Positions 58,085-64,000 of a stretch of 64,000 nt of DNA are shown here, in pieces (the first letter of the stretch is position 1; every line of letters starts with the position of its first letter). Source of the stretch: Heliomicrobium gestii (GTDB lineage: Bacteria > Bacillota > Desulfitobacteriia > Heliobacteriales > Heliobacteriaceae). The notes beneath the pieces are model-generated. The model searched no databases. It was given only the letters and a program-made list of their open reading frames with translations, and was not told where the DNA came from. The translations under genes were made by a program, and so were the position numbers. The stretch is from contig NZ_WXEX01000003.1 in NCBI RefSeq assembly GCF_009877435.1, positions 186,001-250,000 of the forward strand. Direction: 5' to 3'.

Positions 58085-58641
58085 TGGGCGCGGCCATGAA
58101 GCGCGTCATGCTCATCGGCACCGTAGGCGCCGGGAAAACAACCCTGATCCAAGCCTTGCAGCGGCTTGCCGATGGAGTCGGCGAGGGACGCACCGAGGAA
58201 CTCAGCCAGGAACCCGTCGAGAAACCCACCGAGAAACCCACCGAGAAACTTGCCGAAGAACGCTCCGCCGGAAAAGCCGCCAAGACCCAGATGATCCTCT
58301 ACCACGATAGCATGATCGACACGCCGGGCGAGTACATCCAGTCTCCCCGATTTTACGCGGCGCTCCAGGTGACCGCCGCCGATGCGGCCATGATTCTCCT
58401 CGTCCATGATGGCACGAAACGCAGCGTATCCATTCCCCCCGGCTTCGCCGGCATGTTCGCCTGTCCTGTCATCGGTGTGGTCACCAAGATCGACCGACCG
58501 GAGGCAGACCAGCAGACAGCGGCGGCCCGCCTGAAACAGGCTGGAATCAAAGAGTCGATGTTCTTTGTTTCCGCCCGCACCGGCGAAGGCCTGGCGGAAT
58601 TGCATACATTCCTCGCCGAAAGGGGGTGCAACCATGGGTGA
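58084..58641 (+). CDS. pduV: PduV/EutP-type small GTPase with repeat-rich insert
   Basis: A 185-residue P-loop GTPase found with microcompartments. G1 is [11 protein letters not shown] (about residue 12), G3 DTPGEY, G4 TKID and G5 SARTGEG. Between G1 and G3, where switch I should be, is an extra low-complexity acidic segment with [14 protein letters not shown], coded by a 12-base tandem repeat. The usual family length is about 150, so the insertion explains the excess. Its start overlaps the pduU stop (TGATG). PduV acts outside the shell and binds PduU. It overlaps the next gene by eight bases. Confidence 0.9.
   Translation: MGAAMKRVMLIGTVGAGKTTLIQALQRLADGVGEGRTEELSQEPVEKPTEKPTEKLAEERSAGKAAKTQMILYHDSMIDTPGEYIQSPRFYAALQVTAADAAMILLVHDGTKRSVSIPPGFAGMFACPVIGVVTKIDRPEADQQTAAARLKQAGIKESMFFVSARTGEGLAELHTFLAERGCNHG
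58216..58251 (+). repeat. 12-base tandem repeat inside pduV
   Basis: The unit GAGAAACCCACC recurs about three times with slight variation (CCCGTC/CCCACC/CTTGCC), coding for PTEK/PVEK repeats. It lies in frame, so copy changes would not break the gene. Confidence 0.75.
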
Positions 58642-58909
58642 AGCATTGGGTTTGGTCGAAACAAAAGGCCTCGTCGGCGCGATTGAAGCGGCTGACGCGA
58701 TGGTCAAAGCGGCCAACGTCATTCTCGTTGGTTACGAAAAGATCGGCTCCGGTCTCGTTACGGTAATGGTCCGCGGCGATGTGGGCGCCATCAAGGCCGC
58801 CACCGACGCGGGCGCTTGCGCGGCCGCCAAGGTCGGCGAAGTCCTGTCGGTCCACGTCATTCCGCGTCCGCATATGGATGTGGAAAAAATTCTTCCGAAA
58901 TTGAAGTAA
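58634..58909 (+). CDS. pduA: BMC-domain shell hexamer protein (PduA/PduJ type)
   Basis: A 91-residue canonical BMC shell protein that tiles the facets of the microcompartment. [46 protein letters not shown] and [17 protein letters not shown] match PduA/PduJ throughout. ATG at 58634 is taken because GGGGG lies eight bases upstream; a longer frame from 58565 would overlap pduV widely. PduA and PduJ cannot be separated reliably by sequence alone. Confidence 0.95.
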   Translation: MGEALGLVETKGLVGAIEAADAMVKAANVILVGYEKIGSGLVTVMVRGDVGAIKAATDAGACAAAKVGEVLSVHVIPRPHMDVEKILPKLK

Positions 58910-58933
58910 TCATGAAGAAAACACGGAGGTGTT

Positions 58934-59734
58934 TTGATCGTGCATGAGCAGTTGATGGACAAGGTCATGGAAGAGATCAAAAAGCGCATGGAAGCGGCAG
59001 CCCCGGAAGCGCCCAAAGCAGAAGCTCCCAAAGCCGTTCTCAGAAACCCCGGCATCACCGAGTTCGTCGGCACCGCTATCGGTGACACAATCGGCCTGGT
59101 CATCGCCAATGTCGATCCCATCCTGCACTCTTACATGAAACTCGATCCCAAGTATCGTTCCATCGGCATCCTGGGCGCCCGCACCGGCGCTGGCCCCCAC
59201 ATCATGGCCGCCGATGAAGCCGTCAAGGCCACCAATACGGAAATCGTCGCCATCGAACTGGCTCGCGACACCAAAGGCGGCGCCGGCCATGGCAGCCTGA
59301 TCCTCTTCGGCGCCGAGGAAGTCTCTGACGCCCGCCGCGCCATTGAAGTGGCCCTGAAGGAATTGGATCGCACCTTCGGCGACGTCTACGGCAATGACGC
59401 CGGCCACCTGGAGATGCAGTACACCGCCCGCGCCAGCTACGCCATCAACAAGGCCTTCGGCGCTCCCCTGGGCAAAGCCTTCGGCCTGATCGTCGGCGCC
59501 CCCGCTGCCATCGGTGTCATTATGGCCGATACGGCGGTCAAAACGGCCAACGTGGAGATCGTCGGCTACGCCAGCCCCGCCGCCGGCACCAGCCACTCTA
59601 ACGAAGTCATCCTGCAGATCACCGGCGACTCCGGCGCCGTTCGTCAATCTGTGCTCGCCGCTAAGGAAATTGGGTTGAAGCTCATCGAAGCCATGGCCGG
59701 CCCGGCCCCTTCCGCGACGACGCCCTACATCTAA
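58934..59734 (+). CDS. pduB: PduB-type trimeric (tandem BMC) shell protein
   Basis: A 266-residue tandem BMC-T protein. The two BMC halves are about residues 45-150 (FVGTAIGDTIGLVIANVD) and 165-260 (AFGLIVGAPAAIGVIMADTAVKTANVEIVGY). The N-terminal 30 residues (MDKVMEEIKKRMEAA) form an amphipathic helix that in PduB helps bind the enzyme core to the shell. TTG at 58934 or GTG at 58940 may be used, both close after GGAGG. It forms pseudo-hexamers with a large pore for metabolite gating. Confidence 0.94.
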   Translation: MIVHEQLMDKVMEEIKKRMEAAAPEAPKAEAPKAVLRNPGITEFVGTAIGDTIGLVIANVDPILHSYMKLDPKYRSIGILGARTGAGPHIMAADEAVKATNTEIVAIELARDTKGGAGHGSLILFGAEEVSDARRAIEVALKELDRTFGDVYGNDAGHLEMQYTARASYAINKAFGAPLGKAFGLIVGAPAAIGVIMADTAVKTANVEIVGYASPAAGTSHSNEVILQITGDSGAVRQSVLAAKEIGLKLIEAMAGPAPSATTPYI

Positions 59735-59754
59735 ACAATAGGGAGGGATAGCGA

Positions 59755-61425
59755 GTGAAACGCTCCAAGCGCTTCGAAGCCCTGGCAGCCCGCCCCGTCA
59801 ACCAGGACGGATTTGTGGTCGAGTGGCCGGAAGTGGGTCTCATCGCCATGGGCAGCCCCAATGACCCCGTACCCAGCATCAAAGTGGTGAATGGGAAAGT
59901 CGTCGAACTGGACGGCAAAAAACGGGAAGAATTCGACTTCATCGATCAATTCATCGCTGACTACGCGATTGATGCGAATATCGCCGAAAAAGCCATGGCC
60001 ATGGACAGCCTGGCCATCGCCAAGATGCTCGTCGACATCAACGTCTCTCGCGACGAGGTTGTCAAAGTGGCCCGCGGTCTCACGCCGGCCAAACTGGTCG
60101 ACGTCTTCGACAAGATGAACGTCGTCGAAATGATGATGGCCGTTCAGAAGATGCGCGCCCGCAAGATCCCCTCCAACCAGTGTCACGTCACCAACCTCCA
60201 AGACAACCCCGTGCAAATCGCCGCCGAAGCCGCCGAAGCGGCCCTGCGCGGATTTGACGAGATGGAAACCACCGTCGGCGTTGTCCGCTACGCCCCTTTC
60301 AACGCCCTCTCCCTGCAGGTCGGCGGTCAAGTCGGCCGAGGCGGCGTTCTGATCCAGTGCGCTCTGGAAGAAGCGACAGAACTGCTCCTGGGCATGCGCG
60401 GCATCACCGCTTACGCCGAAACCATCTCCGTCTACGGCACGGAAAACGTCTTCGTCGACGGCGACGACACCCCCTGGTCCAAAGGCTTCCTGGCTTCCGC
60501 CTACGCCTCCCGGGGCCTGAAGATGCGCTTCACCTCCGGCACCGGCTCGGAAGTGCAGATGGGCTACGCCGAAGGCAAGTCCATGCTCTACCTGGAGATC
60601 CGCTGCATCCTCATCACCAAGGGCGCCGGCGTTCAGGGCCTGCAAAACGGCTCCATCTCCTGCATCGGCGTCCCGGGCGCTGTTCCCTCGGGCATCCGCG
60701 CCGTTCTCGCCGAGAACCTCTGCACCACCATGCTGGACCTGGAAGTCGCCTCCGGCAACGACCAGACCTTCTCCCACTCCGACATGCGCCGGACCGCCCG
60801 CCTGCTCATGCAGATGCTGCCGGGCACCGACTTCATCACCTCCGGCTACAGCGCCACGCCGAACTATGACAACATGTTCGCCGGTTCCAACGTGGACGCC
60901 GAAGACTTCGACGATTTCAACATCATCCAGCGCGACCTGAAGGTCGACGGCGGCCTGCGCCCCGTTTCGGAAGCGGAAGTCATCGCCGTCCGGAACAAAG
61001 CGGCCAAAGCCCTCCAGGTCGTCTTCCGCGAACTGGGCTTCCCGGCCATCACCGACGAGGAAGTGGAAGCGGCCACTTACGCCCATGGCAGCAAGGACAT
61101 GCCACCCCGGAACGTCGTCGAAGACCTGAAAGCCGCTGAAGAGATGATGAATCGCGGCATCACCGGCATCGACATTGTCAAAGCCCTGGCGAAAAACGGC
61201 TTTGCCGACATCGCCCAGAACGTCCTCAACATGCTCAAGCAGCGCATCTCCGGCGACTACCTGCACACCTCGTCCATCCTGGACAAGGACTTCAACGTCG
61301 TCAGCGCCGTCAACTGCTGCAACGACTACGCCGGCCCCGGCACGGGCTATCGCATAAGCAAGGAACGTTGGGACGAGATTCAGAACATCAGCCAGGCCAT
61401 CAAGCCGTCTGACTTTGACGTTTGA
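59755..61425 (+). CDS. pduC: B12-dependent diol/glycerol dehydratase large subunit
   Basis: A 556-residue catalytic subunit. [69 protein letters not shown] (split by the turn) and [21 protein letters not shown] are typical of propanediol dehydratase; the substrate barrel is complete. It converts 1,2-propanediol to propanal, or glycerol to 3-hydroxypropanal, with adenosylcobalamin. GTG at 59755 follows GGGAGGG. No B12 synthesis gene or B12 riboswitch is in the window. The diol versus glycerol preference cannot be settled by eye. Confidence 0.96.
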   Translation: MKRSKRFEALAARPVNQDGFVVEWPEVGLIAMGSPNDPVPSIKVVNGKVVELDGKKREEFDFIDQFIADYAIDANIAEKAMAMDSLAIAKMLVDINVSRDEVVKVARGLTPAKLVDVFDKMNVVEMMMAVQKMRARKIPSNQCHVTNLQDNPVQIAAEAAEAALRGFDEMETTVGVVRYAPFNALSLQVGGQVGRGGVLIQCALEEATELLLGMRGITAYAETISVYGTENVFVDGDDTPWSKGFLASAYASRGLKMRFTSGTGSEVQMGYAEGKSMLYLEIRCILITKGAGVQGLQNGSISCIGVPGAVPSGIRAVLAENLCTTMLDLEVASGNDQTFSHSDMRRTARLLMQMLPGTDFITSGYSATPNYDNMFAGSNVDAEDFDDFNIIQRDLKVDGGLRPVSEAEVIAVRNKAAKALQVVFRELGFPAITDEEVEAATYAHGSKDMPPRNVVEDLKAAEEMMNRGITGIDIVKALAKNGFADIAQNVLNMLKQRISGDYLHTSSILDKDFNVVSAVNCCNDYAGPGTGYRISKERWDEIQNISQAIKPSDFDV

Positions 61426-61447
61426 TCGGGAGAGAGGTGGAACAAGG

Positions 61448-62092
61448 ATGCAACTGAACGAGCAAGTGCTCCGTGAGATCGTACTGCAAGTCCTGCAAGG
61501 CATGGAAGCTCCCGCTGCCGCTGCGCCCAAGACGGTCGTCACCGGCCGGCCGATGACCATCACGGAAAAAGGCGAAGCCCGCCCGGGCGCGAAGAGCGAC
61601 GAAGTCGTCGTCGCCCTGGCCCCGGCTTTTGCGAAATATCAGAACAAGACCATCGTCAACATTCCCCACAGCGATGTCCTCCGCGAAATCATCGCCGGCA
61701 TCGAAGAAGAAGGGATGCGCGCCCGGGTCATCCGCGTCACCCGCTCCTCTGACGTGGCCTTTGTCGCCCATGATGGCACCAAGATCAGCGGCTCCGGCAT
61801 CGCCATCGGGATCCAGTCCCGGGGCACCACGGTCATTCACCAGAAAGACCTGCCGCCCCTCAGCAACCTGGAACTGTTCCCCCAATCGCCCCTGATCGAC
61901 CTGCCGGCCTACCGGGCCATCGGCCGCAACGCCGCCAAGTACGCCAAAGGCGAGTCGCCGACGCCGGTTCCCACAAAGAACGACCAAATGGCTCGGCCCA
62001 AGTTCCAGGCCAAAGCGGCCGTGCTGCACATCAAGGAAACGGAACACGTCGTTCCCGGCGCCAAGCCGGTTGAACTCGAAGTACAGTTCTAG
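61448..62092 (+). CDS. pduD: Diol dehydratase medium subunit
   Basis: A 214-residue subunit that with PduC and PduE builds the dehydratase. The N-terminal segment [19 protein letters not shown] is an amphipathic helix of the encapsulation-peptide type that directs the enzyme into the microcompartment; a linker then leads to the conserved [31 protein letters not shown] (partly) and [30 protein letters not shown] at 61448 follows GAGAGGTGG; the longer frame from 61415 overlaps the end of pduC without a site. Confidence 0.95.
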   Translation: MQLNEQVLREIVLQVLQGMEAPAAAAPKTVVTGRPMTITEKGEARPGAKSDEVVVALAPAFAKYQNKTIVNIPHSDVLREIIAGIEEEGMRARVIRVTRSSDVAFVAHDGTKISGSGIAIGIQSRGTTVIHQKDLPPLSNLELFPQSPLIDLPAYRAIGRNAAKYAKGESPTPVPTKNDQMARPKFQAKAAVLHIKETEHVVPGAKPVELEVQF

Positions 62093-62107
62093 AAGGTGGT
62101 GACGGGA

Positions 62108-62620
62108 ATGAATGAAAAAATGCTCGAAGAACTGGTCCGCCAGGTGCTGGCATCGGTGACCCAGGCGCCCGCCGCGCCTGCCGCTGCTCCCGCACAGGCT
62201 TGCAGCAAGCTCGATCCGAAAGCCGACTACCCACTGGCCACGAAGCGACCGGAACTGCTCAAATCGCCCACCGGCAAGAAACTCAGCGACATCACCCTGG
62301 ACAACGTCCTCAGCGGCACCGTTTCCGCCGATGATGTGCGCATCACCCCGGAAACCCTGCGGATGCAAGCGGAGATCGCCGAAGGCGTCGGCCGCGTCCA
62401 GTTTGCCGCCAACCTGCGCCGGGCTGCTGAACTGACGGCCATCCCTGACGCGCGCATCCTCGAGATCTACAACGCCATGCGCCCGTACCGCTCCACGAAA
62501 GCCGAACTGTTGGCCATCGCCGACGAACTGGACAACAAGTTCGCCGCCAAAATCAATGCCGCTTTTGTGCGGGAAGCCGCTGAGGTGTATGAGCGCCGGA
62601 ACCGCCTCAAAGCGGAGTAG
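62108..62620 (+). CDS. pduE: Diol dehydratase small subunit
   Basis: A 170-residue subunit. It starts with MNEKMLEELVRQVLASV, again an encapsulation-like amphipathic helix, followed by an Ala/Pro linker and YPLATKRPELLKSPTGKKLSDITLDNVLSG, a signature of PduE/DhaC. ATG at 62108 is used, preceded by AGAAGGTGG; an in-frame GTG at 62096 is less well placed. It ends 14 bases before pduG. Confidence 0.95.
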   Translation: MNEKMLEELVRQVLASVTQAPAAPAAAPAQACSKLDPKADYPLATKRPELLKSPTGKKLSDITLDNVLSGTVSADDVRITPETLRMQAEIAEGVGRVQFAANLRRAAELTAIPDARILEIYNAMRPYRSTKAELLAIADELDNKFAAKINAAFVREAAEVYERRNRLKAE

Positions 62621-62634
62621 GGAAGTGAACGCTC

Positions 62635-64000
62635 ATGGCCATCGTGGCGGGCGTCGATATCGGCAACTCCACCACTGAGGTTTGCATCGCCCGGGTCGAT
62701 GACCGGGGAGTGATGCACTTTCTGAGCAGCGGCATCGTCAAAACGACAGGCATCAAGGGAACGACTGCCAACATCCCCGGCATCCGCATGGCCCTCGCCG
62801 ACGCCCTCAAACGCGCCGGTGTGGACATGCACGATCTGAAGCAGATCCGGTTCAACGAAGCCACCCCCGTCATCGGCGACTTGGCCATGGAGACGATCAC
62901 CGAAACGATCATCACCGAGTCGACCATGATCGGTCACAACCCGGGCACCCCAGGCGGGCTCGGCCTCGGTGTCGGCAAGACGGTGGCCTTCGGCGAACTC
63001 GATCAGGTTCTCTCCGGGGAAAAGGTGATTGTTGTCATCCCCGCCGGCATCGACTTTGCCGATGCCGCCCAGTCCCTCAACTGGGCTTTTGACCGCGGTG
63101 TTCTCATCGAAGGGGCCATCGCCTGCCAGGATGACGCGGTCCTGATCGCCAACCGGCTCGAAAAAACGATTCCCATCGTCGACGAAGTCACCCTCATCGA
63201 CAAGGTGCCCCTGGGCATGTTGGCCGCTGTGGAAGTGACCGAGCCGGGGAACACGATCCAGACCCTCTCCAACCCCTACGGCATCGCCACCGTCTTCCAC
63301 CTGACGCCGGAAGAGACGAAAATGGTCGTTCCCATCGCCCGGGCGCTGATCGGCAACCGCTCCGCCGTCGTCGTCCGGACGCCCCAGGGCGATGTGAAGG
63401 CCCGCACCATCCCCGCCGGTGCGATCACCATCTTCGGCCAGCGCAACCGCGAAGAGATCGACGTCGACGCCGGCTCAACCAAGATCATGCAGGCGGTGGA
63501 ACGGGTCCAGCCGGTCGTCGATGTCAAAGGGGAGCCGGGCACCAACGCCGGCGGCATGCTGGAACGGGTTCGCCAGGTCATGAGCGACCTGACGGGCCAG
63601 CCCCTCAACCAGATGAACATCCAGGACCTGCTCAGCGTCGACACCTTCATCCCCCAAGAGGTGCGCGGCGGCTTGGCCGGCGAGTTCGCCTTGGAAAACG
63701 CCGTCGCCCTGGCGGCGATGGTCAAGACGAGCCGCCTGCCGATGCAGCAGATCGCCGATCAACTGATGGCGCAGCTAGGCATCCCGGTCGTCATCGCCGG
63801 CGTGGAGGCCAACATGGCCGTCCTCGGGGCGTTGACGACACCGGGCACAGACAAGCCCCTGGCCATCTTGGATATGGGCGGCGGTTCCACCGACGCAGCC
63901 ATCGCCACCCGCGACGGCAAGACCCACTCCATCCACCTGGCGGGGGCAGGGGATATGGTCACCATGCTGATCAACTCGGAACTGGGCCTCAATGACATTG
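62635..64000 (+). CDS. pduG: Diol dehydratase reactivase large subunit (partial, cut by right edge)
   Basis: The frame from ATG 62635 is open to the end of the window (455 codons). VAGVDIGNSTTEVCIARV is the ATPase phosphate loop, LGVGKTVAFGEL, GIDFADAAQSLNWAFDRGVLIEG (partly) and LDMGGGSTDAAIA follow, which are the hallmarks of PduG/DdrA, the ATP-driven chaperone that swaps damaged B12 out of the dehydratase. The site GGGAAGTG is about seven bases upstream. Its C-terminus and the small reactivase pduH lie beyond the window. Confidence 0.95.
   Translation, partial: MAIVAGVDIGNSTTEVCIARVDDRGVMHFLSSGIVKTTGIKGTTANIPGIRMALADALKRAGVDMHDLKQIRFNEATPVIGDLAMETITETIITESTMIGHNPGTPGGLGLGVGKTVAFGELDQVLSGEKVIVVIPAGIDFADAAQSLNWAFDRGVLIEGAIACQDDAVLIANRLEKTIPIVDEVTLIDKVPLGMLAAVEVTEPGNTIQTLSNPYGIATVFHLTPEETKMVVPIARALIGNRSAVVVRTPQGDVKARTIPAGAITIFGQRNREEIDVDAGSTKIMQAVERVQPVVDVKGEPGTNAGGMLERVRQVMSDLTGQPLNQMNIQDLLSVDTFIPQEVRGGLAGEFALENAVALAAMVKTSRLPMQQIADQLMAQLGIPVVIAGVEANMAVLGALTTPGTDKPLAILDMGGGSTDAAIATRDGKTHSIHLAGAGDMVTMLINSELGLNDI

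Noticed and set aside
59731-61563. 610-codon open frame on the minus strand
   Set aside because: It is the mirror of pduC in a GC-rich gene; the plus-strand protein is a clear diol dehydratase and the minus frame looks random.
63276-63998. Minus-strand open frames at the right edge
   Set aside because: Shadows of pduG, which is open to the window end on the plus strand.

Overview
The window reads as a chromosome segment of an anaerobic, probably spore-forming member of the Bacillota. The evidence is strong Shine-Dalgarno sites, many GTG/TTG starts, two small YjcZ-like proteins, a yybP-ykoY manganese riboswitch, a c-di-AMP riboswitch in front of a KimA-type potassium importer, and a B12-dependent diol dehydratase microcompartment. 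The moderately high G+C and the gene families would fit a high-GC clostridial lineage such as the Heliobacteria/Desulfitobacteria. No photosynthesis, rRNA or taxon-specific gene is present, so that is inference only.

Layout. 1-2.3 kb: two moeA-type molybdenum cofactor genes, the first cut by the left edge. 2.5-8.2 kb: a methyltransferase, a manganese riboswitch driving a membrane/zinc-ribbon protein of unknown function, a TerC-family protein on the other strand, two tiny YjcZ-like proteins, an iron alcohol dehydrogenase, a remnant of an ABC ATPase and a secreted protein. 8.3-12.2 kb: azlCD with a divergent MocR-type regulator, and an MFS permease. 12.4-17.9 kb: DUF2238 protein, LytS/LytR-type two-component system, DUF485 protein and an acetate-type sodium:solute symporter. 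18.1-26.7 kb: c-di-AMP riboswitch and KimA, two paralogous YaaH/SatP acetate transporters flanking a soluble chemoreceptor, an ABC-F ATPase and a zinc-ribbon protein, then an orphan membrane protein.

27-51 kb is the centrepiece: a selenium/molybdenum-linked purine (uric acid) catabolic island. It holds ssnA, ygfK, dpaL, a sigma-54 activator, xdhABC, an NCS2 permease, ygeY, ygeW, carbamate kinase, a hydantoinase, a fused XdhD-type dehydrogenase and three cofactor-maturation proteins. Three motifs with correct -24/-12 geometry (31623-31639 minus, 31700-31716 plus, 38935-38951 plus) place ygfK-ssnA, dpaL and the permease-led operon under sigma-54. The one activator of that class lies between them. 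The expected logic is import of a purine, molybdenum hydroxylation, ring opening by hydantoinase/SsnA-type amidohydrolases, then carbamoyl transfer, ATP from carbamoyl phosphate via carbamate kinase, and diaminopropionate cleavage.

51-53 kb contains several unrecognised small genes. 53.2-54.2 kb encodes a REC-HPt protein. 54.5-64 kb is a 1,2-propanediol/glycerol utilisation locus: a PocR-domain sensor kinase and AraC-type response regulator precede pduU-V-A-B-C-D-E-G, the last cut by the right edge.

The most promising undescribed items are the unknown zinc-ribbon membrane protein under a manganese riboswitch, the sigma-54 purine regulon with its candidate operators, a large imperfect hairpin before the hydantoinase gene, an in-frame G-rich hexanucleotide repeat inside an XdhC-like gene, a multi-hairpin leader before the DUF485/symporter operon, and the repeat-expanded PduV GTPase.
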